This document shows, piece after piece, positions 1-8,455 of a stretch of 49,368 bases of DNA. Each line of letters opens with the position of its first letter. The first letter of the stretch is position 1. Below the pieces are notes generated by a model. That model did not search any database and was not told the DNA's origin. It saw only the letters and a list, made by a program, of their open reading frames with translations. The translations under genes and the position numbers were made by a program. Source of the DNA: Mortierella sp. BCC40632 (lineage: Eukaryota > Mortierellomycota > Mortierellomycetes > Mortierellales > Mortierellaceae); contig WAEK01000045.1 in assembly GCA_011634665.1 (NCBI GenBank), positions 1-49,368 on the forward strand, in the 5' to 3' direction.

Positions 1-355
1 GGGACCAGCACAGGGAAAAGAGCTCACTACTTGGCGAGCAGGTGCCAAACCTAATCAGGAAGGGTTGCTGCCCGGCATAAGAAGAAACATAATAGTCACG
101 ACGCGTATCACCGTTCTATAGAGAGAGAACAAGGCAAGAGAAAAGACTCGCAAATGAACAATATCTAGCTACAGGATCGCACCCCCGGGGCGGGCGGACG
201 AGTGGACCTGCTCCAGACGGTAAGTATTCACAAACGGATCGGGAAAATAAAAGGAAGAAAACAAAACTGTCTTTATTGTCTGGTGTCGAGGGACACCATT
301 TATACCCCCAGGCCCAGGGGCCAGAAGATCGCCCAGTCGTATTTACTACACCACA
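1..355 (-). mobile_element. Partial LTR (LTR-IV family), minus orientation
   Basis: Read on the minus strand this begins TGTGGTGTAG at 355. A TATA-like TATAAAT follows (plus 298-304), then AATAAAG (plus 271-277), the same TATA-short spacer-AATAAA layout seen in the other LTRs here. LINE sequence starts abruptly at 356, so this looks like an LTR element inserted in the 3' part of LINE copy 1. The other end lies outside the window. The stretch resembles the insertion at 5203-5912 around the TATA and polyadenylation signals. I see no gene in it. Confidence 0.5.
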
Positions 356-3159
356 CATGACAAGATTCAGAGAACAAACGTCTGCATAAAACTTGTTCCT
401 CAGGAATAACCGGAGAGGGTACCCTGTACTCTCATGGGTCAATCCAGGTGGCAATGGGTCCAAAGTGCGCGACTCGATGCTTCTCTTGACACTCAACCAC
501 TGGGAATAATCCGGGTGACGAGTGGCATGGGGCAAGATGCGATCGTGAGGGCGACGAGTGAACCAAATGCGGCCACAGATGTGTGCAGCAGGATTAGAGT
601 GGTGCATTTTCTGGAAGTGGCGAGTCAAAAGACAGGCCAAGTCCGAAAAGCGACGCGTTACAACAGGAATAGCCAGCATGGAGTGCATGGCGACAAGTCC
701 AATGTTGTGCTCTGTGATCCAGCAAAGTGCACGATCTTGTACAGCCTGGACCGGGAGGAGATACTGGAACCGCGAAGTATCATTCTTGTGGACAAAGGGG
801 AACGGGGCCGGAGTGCTAGCATTGCGACCAGGCGAGTTCATGAGCCAACGATAGGCCAAGCCGGCACCATAGTCCATTTGAGAACGAACAAAGGTGCGAT
901 AAAAGGCAAGGCGAAGACCAGCAGGCCAAAGACTTCCACGACGAACACAAATGTCCAAAGTCGAGGTAGCCTTTGCAACAGTAGACTCGAGGTGAGCCTC
1001 GTTGATGCCTAACTTCTCGAATGGGAATCCAAGATATGTATAGCGGTCAACACGGGGAATCTCTCCATGACCAGGAATGATCGGAGTGGGTTCATGAGGG
1101 CCAAAGCCAACAGCGCCACACTTGGAGAGATTCAACTGCATGCCATTGTCGTGAGACCAGGTAGCAAGCTTGTTGGTCGAAACCTGTAAGTCAGACGGAA
1201 ACTCGGACGAGGCCGTGATATCGTCAGCAAACAGAAGCGATCGCGGGAGGCAGCTATTTGGCACTGTATCTTGATGCAAGAGGGAGGCAAGGTCGTCAAT
1301 AAAGACGTCGAACAGCAGAGGAGACAAGAGAGACCCTTGGAAAAGACCACGGGTCAAGTCTATCGATCTCGTCTGCCGCCCATTCACCACGATCTTGGAA
1401 GAAGTCCCCAGGAAGAGGGAATCAACCAAAGCTAGAATCTGGGTCGAAGCACCCCTGGACTCGAGCTTGGAAAGCAAGAGTGGGACAGGGACAGTGTCAT
1501 ACGCCTGAGCAAAGTCGTAAAACACCCTACAACGGTGACCGAGAATGGCAGCTTCGTGGGCCGTCAGAGCGTGCGTCAACGTGGAGAACCCACGTCGAAA
1601 GCCAGCCTGAGTCGAATGCAAGCGGAACGCTGGGGAGCGTTCGAAGAACCGAATCAACAACCTCTCAAAGGACCGACGCATCATCACAGTAAGTGAAATG
1701 GGTCTGAACTTGTTGATAGTTGTCTCCTCACCCTTGGGGATGGGGAAGATTACCGAGCGGTTCCATGAGGCAGGTGTCACACCGAGTAGACAACACAACC
1801 GGAACAACTCAATAGTCCGAAACGGAAGACTAGAACCAATAAGGGCTCGAAGAAGGCGAATATGAACACCATCCTCTCCCCCCTGCAACATGAGCTCGAT
1901 ACTTTCTCCAAAACCGAATCAAAGTCGTCAGACCAAAGTCGTCAGACCACAGGATTTCATTTGTGAATGAGACTCCACGATAAGGTGAGACAGGAGGGGG
2001 GAAGCAACTCGTCGCGAGTCTGCCGAAACACACCAGAAAAGTGGTTCACAGCATCCTCAGCAGGAGTGATCGAAGGATCTCGAGACGTCAGGGTAACAGT
2101 CTTTGTGCGGCAAGCTCGTTTGAAAGTACGGACAGCGTCAGCCAACGAAGGAGCATCTGAGATATCATCCCAGAGTCGATCAGCAGAAGCGCGCATCACG
2201 GACGGAACATACGAACCACACACCTCCTCGGCGGCAACATGAATGGCACTAACAATAGATTCATCCAAGTCGTCGACCAAGCGCTGGCGATCAACCAAAG
2301 AAATAACATCAAGCCCACCAGCCGTAGACAGTTCCTCAACGCGGTGAAGAACGTGACTACTGTAATCGGCAAAGTCCTCAGCGCAAGCATCAAAGCTGTT
2401 GCATAGGTCTGAGCGAACGCGGGCGTGCACGAGATATTTCAGGTTGAACCTGCGGGCCTCTTGAGTCGGGGACACATCCATAGGAGCACGAAGCTCTAGG
2501 ACGCAGTCCATCATCTTGTGGTCAGACGTGGTATATGGAGACGAATCAACATAAGACCAACTGAAGTCTTGACGGCAGCGGACCAGTGCGTGGTGATTCT
2601 TGGCGGTGCCAGGAGAAGGGAGGTTAAGGAAATAACAACCAGATCTCATGACCCTCGACACACACTCAACTCGATCTGAAGGGCCTCCACGAGAACCACG
2701 ACCAGACAAAGAGTCGAGACGCACATTGAGGTCGCCAAGAATAACATCAGGAAGACCAGGGGAAGAAGTAGAACAAGAGATGTGGCGGATGAAAAAAGGA
2801 TTCAAAGTCGGCGATGGGAAGAGAAGGTGGCAGATAGAGGGAACGGAAGGTGGGAACCAAGGAGGGAAAGATCAATGGAATGGGACGTAACAGAAAAGGA
2901 TATATGGCGACGAACAAGGGGTGACACAATGCAGAGAAGACCACCATGGCGGTGACCAGCTGCAGGGGCCGGAGGAAGGGGAGAGGAGCAAAGGAAGAGT
3001 GGGTGGGAAGAAGAAAAAAAAGGAATGATCCAAGAACCAAGTCTCAGAGCAGATGAAGATGTCGAACTGTGAAGGAATGAAAGAACAAACACGCTCAAAG
3101 TCTTTGGCTGGAAGGCCGCGACAGTTGAGGTAGGCAATACGAACAAACTTACTATTCAT
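356..3159 (-). pseudogene. LINE ORF2: AP-type endonuclease plus reverse transcriptase, broken
   Basis: The product would nick target DNA and copy the LINE RNA at the nick (target-primed reverse transcription). It begins at the ATG at 3159-3157 (MNSKFVRIAYLNCRGLP). The endonuclease shows IAYLNCRG, FICSETWF, ILGDLNVRL and TTSDHKMMD (plus about 2510-2535). The RT shows the catalytic FADD in LLFADDITAS (plus about 1208-1236), preceded by RGLFQGSLLSPLLF. Frames break near 2800-2870, 1957 and 1890, mostly at C or A runs; the break near 1880 lies at a C run that is one base longer than in copy 2. After residues matching FYADV the frame leaves LINE sequence at 356, so the C-terminal zinc-knuckle region of copy 2 is missing. 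Confidence 0.88.
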
Positions 3160-3161
3160 TA
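3157..3161 (-). promoter_or_regulatory. TAATG stop-start overlap between LINE ORF1 and ORF2
   Basis: On the minus strand the ORF1 stop TAA (3161-3159) shares its last A with the ORF2 ATG (3159-3157). Such UAAUG junctions support termination-coupled reinitiation in the silkworm LINE SART1. The same five bases occur in LINE copy 2 at 43190-43194. Confidence 0.7.
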
Positions 3162-4348
3162 AAGATCTTCCTCAGAGTCTTCGGCAACTGGGGCGGCAGC
3201 GGCATCGGGAACGGCAGGAGGGTCACAGTCCATACCTTCATCAACAGCATCAGCCGAAGCCGGAGTCGAGTCAGGGAGAGGAGCTGGAACAGTCTTGTCG
3301 GGCAAGTCTTCAGGGACCGGCAGATTGCCAACGCGGAGCAAATTCAAAAAGTACTCGCGGACAACTGGTAAGGTCGTAGAGCCAACCGTCTTTGTCAGAC
3401 GATCGCCATAAGCCTTCTTCACTCGAGCGCGAACTTCAGGGGTGGCTGCTGCATCACCAGGGACGGATGGGTCGTAGGTAGGGAGATGGCGGAAGGAGAA
3501 GGCGGAGAGAGTAGAGATCAAGCCATCCTTATAGGAAGATTCCACAAGGAGCTCGAGAATGGAGCGACCAACAAAAAAGCAAAGTTATGAATAGCCGAGG
3601 TACGAACACGAAGAGCTCGGAACTTTGTCTTAAGTTGGCCAAGGGGACAAGACTCAATGCCACTAAAGTAGACACGAGTGACAGAGGTGGAGGGAGGAGT
3701 AGGGCGACGGCGTGCTTGAAATGGACGAGGGGAAGGCTTAAGTGAGTCGATGATCTTTCGCTGTTCGTCTGAGAGATTTGCTCTAAGAGAATCAGCATAA
3801 GATCGAGGGGAGGAAGTGTTGGGAGAGGTGGAAGGAGAGGCGGCGGAAGCGGGAGCAGCAGCTTTTTCAGGAAGTCGGCGAGTGGGAATAGGCGAGGCAG
3901 GGAGTGCAGGGAACGCAGCAGAGGCAGTCAACGACGCAGTCGTGGCTGCCTCAAGTCTATCAGCAAGAGAATCCATACGGCCAATGACGGCTACAGTTTT
4001 CTCAAGCGAAGACTCAGTGTTCTCAACACGGGTAGCTAAAGCTGAGACATCTTTGGCCAACTCGGAGACCTTCAACTCCAAGGCTGAAAACTTGGCGGAG
4101 GGAGGAAGGGGATGAAAAGGAACAGAAGAGGAGGGACCATCGCGAATGCCATCAATTTCACACTGAACTTTCACAAGAAGAGCCTTAATAGACTCATACT
4201 CTTTGAAAAGTCGGGATTGATTGAGGACAATCTCATCACAAATTTCCGGATCAATCTTACGAAGCTTCCCCAAACGACTGGCCTCCTTAGCCAAGTGACG
4301 GGAAAAAGCAGCGGAAGACGATTCAGGAGCATTTGATGAAAACCCATC
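3159..4348 (-). pseudogene. LINE ORF1, RNA-binding-protein-like, truncated
   Basis: Likely the nucleic-acid-binding ORF1 protein of the LINE. The visible protein has a Ser-rich start, a heptad-like stretch (LELKVSELAKDVSALATRV) suggesting a coiled coil, an Ala/Pro/Ser-rich linker, a basic patch (FQARRRPTPPS), and a segment starting RVYFSGIESCPLGQLK that could be an RRM-like fold (inference only). The end is acidic (EDSEEDL) and stops at TAA 3161-3159. One frameshift lies near 3520-3580, where copy 2 is continuous. The N terminus is cut by the LTR at 4349. Confidence 0.75.
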
Positions 4349-4612
4349 TGTCATGTCCTATTAACTCTCCTCTTACTATAGGATCGCGGGCAAGTATCCT
4401 CCATCGGCAGATGGAGGAAAAAAGGTTGTGTTATACTTTCCGAAGTGCGCGAGCACTCGGAAAGGATGAAGTTTATTATTTTCGAGCAAGAACAAAAATC
4501 TAGTATAAAAGGGCGCAATAGGCGCATCCTATTTCCGTCAGTCTGCAATAAATATCTTTCCTTGCCCTTACCTTCCTGTCTCTAAAGGAGAGTCCTGTAT
4601 TTGTCCATGACA
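4349..4612 (+). mobile_element. LTR-I copy 1 (264 bp), 5' LTR of chromovirus 1
   Basis: Begins TGTCATG and ends CATGACA, a 7-bp terminal inverted repeat. The other copies are at 12984-13247 (+) and 19953-20216 (-), all 264 bp. TATAAAA lies at 4504-4510 and AATAAA at 4547-4552. Two inverted repeats sit in the U3 part: 4397-4418 (9-bp arms, 4-nt loop) and 4438-4462. A 65-codon antisense frame crosses the LTR in all three copies, but it simply follows the conserved repeat. Confidence 0.92.
4504..4552 (+). promoter_or_regulatory. LTR-I core promoter, inferred start site and polyadenylation signal
   Basis: TATAAAA at 4504-4510 is followed 36 nt from its first base by AGTCTGCAAT (4540-4549), the inferred transcript 5' end because it is complementary to the primer-binding site. 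AATAAA (4547-4552) overlaps that point. Confidence 0.6.
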
Positions 4613-4621
4613 TTGCAGACT
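4612..4621 (+). other. Primer-binding site of self-priming (Tf1/sushi) type
   Basis: ATTGCAGACT starts on the last base of the LTR and is the exact reverse complement of AGTCTGCAAT at 4540-4549, 36 nt past the TATA box. No TGG, the usual start of a tRNA-primed site, follows this LTR. In Tf1/sushi elements the first 11 nt of the element's own RNA anneal at this position to prime reverse transcription. Confidence 0.65.
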
Positions 4622-4671
4622 CACCAACATCCTGCCACCTTCCCCAGCATATCCCCTACTCCCACTATTCC

Positions 4672-6493
4672 ATGTCCAATCCCAACGAGACCACTCAAGG
4701 TCTCTTCACCTTCCATGCCCTGCTGGACCAAGCCCAGCAAGGGAATCTTGACCCCTCCCAGTTTGTGATGCACATTCAGCACACATATGAGTCCCTCCAA
4801 CAACAAATGACAAGCCTACAGCAAGAACTAGCCAATGCACAAGCCAATCAAGTCCCCGGTACCCCGAACCTCACTACAGCCTTGGCCGATCGACTTCATG
4901 AATCCGCACTGATGAGCCAGAGTGTTGCCTCTAGTATGCAACAAATTGTCGAAACCTTGACACACAGGCCCTCTTCCAATTCACGTCTTCTCACCCCTTT
5001 TCCTCCAAGTTCAAAGGTGACAACTCTGAAATGAGCTTCTCCGATTTCAAAGCCAAGCTTGCCAGTTCCTTTGCCCGTTCTCCCGAGTCATTCCTACTTG
5101 ACAAGCACAAGATCCACTTTGCTCTCCTGTCAATGGAAGGTGCCCCATTCAAGATGTTCGCTCCCTATCTAAACAACGAAGTTGAAGATGTCGATGGCCT
5201 CCTGCCGCGTAGAGTCTAAGGACAGATGCTTCTAATCAATAACTACTCTTCTTTTCTATCATAGAAATACGGACCAAGTGAAGATGTACTGAAGACTTAC
5301 AAAGGACAGGTACGGAAGACTACAGTAGGGACTGGGAGACAGCGACAACTATGAGGGGATCGCCTTCGACTCTAACTATTCTATGAATGCATAAAGGGAG
5401 GACGGAGATAGCTATCAATAAACGGGATCTTGAGGCATGAATCCAATGCGGATCAAACTGGGATGGGTCCGTAAAGTCCTCGCATGTTGATCAAAGGAAT
5501 CTTGCAAGAATGGCCACCGAAGGAGAGCCATTCAGGGAGCAGTCTTCGTCCGATCTTTTACTTTTCACCGAGTCTCATACTTACAGCTGGGATAGCACCG
5601 TTAATGGGAAATGGCTCTTGAGTCCTGCCTTTTCTTTCAAAAGGAATCGAGGAGTCAATACTGCAGATCTGTTCAGGGTAGCTGGAGATGAGGACTGATT
5701 TAGTATGGGAGAGTGAAAAGATAATAGATCATGATCTTGATCGAGGTCTTGGGCTCGGTCAATACCTTGGGGACAGCGCGACAGGGACAGTTGCTAAAGC
5801 AAATGGACTTGAGGGACAGAGGAAAGAAAGCTGACTTTATTACAGGGGGGAGGGGAAGGCTACTTTTATATCCCTAGCCTGGAAGACTAGGGATCGTAAA
5901 TGCTACACTGCACTCCTTGAAGATTATGGCGCGTTCCTGGATTCCATTGATGAGCTTTTCGGTGATCAGCTGGAAGTTGATGAGGCAGAAGACAAGATGA
6001 ACAGTCTCAGGCAACACGGCAAGACAATGACCCAGTATATATCAGAGTTCAAGATCCTCCAAGCTAAGCTCAAATGGAACGAGTCTGCCCTGGTCTCCAA
6101 ATTCAAGAATGGACTATCGCATGAGGTCAAGACCGCCATGGTTCCGTATTGGCACACACTCCGATCTTTGAAAGACATCCAGTCCAAGGCAGCTACGGTG
6201 TACAACAACCTTAGTCGCGGTCCCTCTCGACACACGAATGGCTCCGCCCCCAAGAAGCCCACACCCTCTCCTCGGCCCCAATCAACCAATACACCAAGCC
6301 CCTCTCCTATGGCCATGGACCTGGATGCCTTGCGTGCCCGTCGAATCTCCGAAGCCGAAAAAAACAACGCCGTCGCGATAATAACCTATGCCTTTACTGC
6401 GGTGGCTCAGGTCACATAGCCAACGAATGTCCTGTCAAGAGGTCCCGCATTGCCACCATTATGGCTGAGGTACAGGAAAACGACGAGGCCTAG
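4672..6493 (+). pseudogene. gag: Chromovirus 1 gag, frameshifted and split by an LTR
   Basis: Capsid/nucleocapsid precursor. The start ATG at 4672 (MSNPNETTQ) lies 60 nt past the LTR. The first segment is Gln-rich and helical (ESLQQQMTSLQQELANAQA). A frameshift near 5000 (pyrimidine run) moves to the frame with FKGDNSEMSFSDF. The insertion at 5203-5912 interrupts it, and removing the insertion with one CTCC copy restores the frame across VDGLLEDYGAFLDSID. A further frameshift at the A run near 6358-6364 leads into the CCHC zinc knuckle CLYCGGSGHIANEC (about 6390-6431). The frame ends at TAG 6491-6493, with the protease continuing in the same frame. Confidence 0.82.
5203..5912 (-). mobile_element. 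Solo-LTR-like insertion (LTR-IV family) in gag, 710 bp
   Basis: The insertion begins TG (5203) and ends CA (5912), flanked by CTCC at 5199-5202 and 5913-5916; precise removal restores gag. On the minus strand a TATAAAAG (plus 5863-5870) lies about 45 nt from its start, followed by AATAAAG (plus 5834-5840), like the partial LTR at 1-355, so it is oriented minus. The remaining 600 bp holds no coding sequence I can recognise; a 62-codon frame at 5510-5698 has no family features. Confidence 0.7.
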
Positions 6494-7270
6494 GGGTCCA
6501 CCGACAGACTGGACTGGACACTAGGCCAAGTCCTCGCCTCTTCTGACCCCTCTCCACCCAGAGTCTGTCTCCTTGTTAAGGCTGTTCTAGCACTGCCCAA
6601 CCAAAACCCTATCCATATCAAAGCACTTGTCGATTCCGGAGCTCAAACCTCCTTCATTGATCATTCTCTTGTCCAAAAGCACTCAGTCCCCACCACTCCC
6701 TTGCTCCACCCCATCCAATTGAATATGGCTGACGGTCAGAGTAGCGCCTCTGGTCCTGTTACCCAGTTCACCCAACTTCCTCTTAGTATCGATAACCATC
6801 ATGAGATCGTTACCCTCCATGTCACCAAACTCCAACGCCAGTCTGTTATCCTTGGAATAGACTGGCTCGAAAACACAACCCTCTTATCAATTGGAAAGAA
6901 CACGTCATTCTCTTCCGAGACCTGTATTGCAATAAACACTGTTTTTTTGAACAGTATCCTGTCTTGTCCCATGAGTCACTCGACTCTTCTGTCTGTCTTG
7001 TATTGTTGTTGATGATCCTTGTCCTAGTCTTGAACATTATTCCTTATGCCAAATATCCAGTGTAGATGTCCCTGATGAAAGCCTGTCCGAGTCTAGTCCT
7101 GATCCTCTTGCATTCCTGCCTAGTGAATATTCCGAATTCGCCCCGCTCTTCAAAGATCGAGAAATAGGAAGATTGCCTCCCCACAGAGAATGTGATCACG
7201 CCATCCCCTTAGAGCCTGAAGCCAAGACCCCTTATGGTCCCCTCTACACTCTCTCACAGGTGGAACTGAA
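6494..7270 (+). pseudogene. pol: Chromovirus 1 pol start: aspartic protease, linker, RT edge
   Basis: Retropepsin-type protease that would cut the gag-pol polyprotein. It follows the gag TAG with no frame change. The active site is ALVDSGAQTSFIDHSL (DSG at about 6632-6640), and the second conserved motif is VILGIDWL (about 6847-6870). A frameshift near 6885 moves to the frame reading INWKEHVILFRD. A second shift leads to REIGRLPPHRECDHAI and then PYGPLYTLSQVEL, the conserved entry to gypsy RT, where chromovirus 2 begins. The RT catalytic region is absent. Confidence 0.8.
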
Positions 7271-7340
7271 TGTACCAGTATAAATAGACCCTCCCTCCCC
7301 CTCTAATAAACAGCAGCTCTTCTGACCCCTTACTGTTGCA
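7271..7340 (+). mobile_element. 5' LTR of chromovirus 2 (LTR-II, 70 bp)
   Basis: Starts TGTACCAG and ends CTGTTGCA. It holds TATAAATA at 7279-7286, a C/T-rich spacer, and AATAAA at 7305-7310. Its length is set on both sides: a TGG primer site follows at 7341, and the 3' copy starts right after a purine tract. Confidence 0.88.
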
Positions 7341-7352
7341 TGGCAGCAAAGG
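7341..7352 (+). other. tRNA-type primer-binding site, chromovirus 2
   Basis: TGGCAGCAAAGG begins immediately after the LTR, as expected for pairing with a tRNA 3' CCA end. It resembles TGGTAGCAAAG at 12403-12413 in chromovirus 3, and both are close to an initiator-Met tRNA 3' end complement. The tRNA identity is inference. Confidence 0.55.
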
Positions 7353-7541
7353 TATTCTGATTCACCCTGAACCCTGGCCCCTGATAATTTTTTTTCACAA
7401 CGTCCGCTATAACCACTCCCACCCCTGAGCCCCCCCCCTGACCCCCTGACCCCTGCCTCCCCCTCCCAACCACCCCAAACACCAGAACCTTGCCTGCTCC
7501 TTGATCCCCTTGTTGAAGCCTTATCACGTCTCGATATCACA

Positions 7542-8455
7542 ATGACCTCCGAAGCCCAACCCTCTGCCCCTTCCTACCGTTACCCCCATCCTGAGAAGTA
7601 TCAAGGTAGCCGCGATGGATTCACTGCCCTGACATGGCTCCGCAGTGTGAAGCGATATTTTCTGGCGACGGCCACACCAGATTCAATCAAGACAGTGGTC
7701 GCTGCTTCCCTTCTAGGCGATGCAGCAGGACAATGGTTCGACGGTTCCGGTCTCGCCGATGATGCTGACTTTGCCGAGTTTGAGAAAAAATTCAAGTTGG
7801 CTTACATCCCCTCCGACTTTGACCAAGTGCTGCGATCAAGACTGGCGACTCTGAAAATGACCACTACTGTTGATGCTCATGTCGCCGAAACCAAGCGCCT
7901 CCTTACGGCTCTCCTCGCCGATGCCACCTCGGACTTTTTACTCGTGCCGAGCTGGAGAAGTTTTTGCACACGTCTCCTTTTTGGAAGGATGCCCCAAGAA
8001 CTTACAGCAACTCCTCAGAGCTCTCATGATCACTCAGGTTTTGAATATCTACCAACTCCTCGAGGCAGCCGAGCAGTACGACAGAGTGTACAACTTTACA
8101 CCAGACAACCCAAGGAATAACCAGTCGGGATTCGTGACAACCCAAGCTTCCGTTGTGGCAGCACAAATGCAGGCTCCAGCATCTGGCCCAACCCCCCCGA
8201 TGGAGATCGATAATCTTCGAATGGAGATCAATGCCCTCCGACGACACCTCCAAGGCTCAAGCCCCCTCCCAAAAATTAACTGACACCGAAAGGAAAAAGC
8301 TCATGGCCAGGGGTGCTTGCTTCAAGTGCCGCCGTGATGGACACCGCGCAAATGAGTGCCCAGGCAAAAATGGCGGTCGGCATGTGAATAACATAGCGAC
8401 CGATGAGGGCACCGGCTCCGCGGAGTCGGGAAAAGCCTCGAGCGACCGGGATTAG
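7542..8455 (+). pseudogene. gag: Chromovirus 2 gag with two frameshifts
   Basis: Start ATG at 7542 (MTSEAQPSAPSYRYPHPEKY). The capsid-like part includes ALTWLRSVKRYFLATA and SLLGDAAGQWFDG, typical of Ty3/gypsy gag. A frameshift near 7930 enters the frame reading CPKNLQQLLRALMITQVLN, and a second near 8240-8260 leads into the CCHC knuckle ACFKCRRDGHRANEC (about 8317-8361). The frame ends at TAG 8453-8455. The protease frame is open across this stop in the -1 register, with no obvious XXXYYYZ slippery heptamer. Confidence 0.82.

Larger units (their letters stand above)
356..4348 (-). mobile_element. LINE copy 1 (L1-type non-LTR retrotransposon), truncated at both ends
   Basis: A two-ORF non-LTR retrotransposon on the minus strand, nearly the same sequence as the copy at 39798-44558. 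It has ORF1 (coiled-coil-like, Ser/Pro rich) and ORF2 (endonuclease then reverse transcriptase). Both ends are cut by LTR elements: the ORF2 C terminus at 355/356 and the ORF1 N terminus at 4348/4349. No RNase H domain is visible, which favours an L1-like over a Tad/I-like clade. Several frameshifts make it inactive. Confidence 0.9.
4349..7270 (+). mobile_element. Chromovirus 1 (Ty3/gypsy, LTR-I family), 5' half only
   Basis: Layout is 5' LTR (4349-4612), an adjacent primer-binding site, gag (4672-6493), protease and the very start of RT. The RT begins with a PYGPLYTLS-type motif at about 7230-7255 and ends at 7270, where chromovirus 2 begins. A solo LTR-like insertion splits gag. The missing downstream half matches what is present in chromovirus 4 (19953-22930), which carries the same LTR family; joining them as one family is inference. 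Confidence 0.8.

Noticed and set aside
434..1012. Plus-strand frames over the LINE (434-1012, 558-854, 40469-40855, 40593-41051)
   Set aside because: Antisense shadows of ORF2; they appear in both LINE copies at matching places and carry no domain.
4351..4548. A 65-codon antisense frame conserved at 4351-4548, 12986-13183 and 20017-20214
   Set aside because: It only marks the three copies of LTR-I; the frame has no family features, and it spans promoter sequence.
5510..5698. 62-codon frame inside the 710-bp insertion
   Set aside because: No recognisable motif, no partner copy, and it lies within LTR-like sequence.
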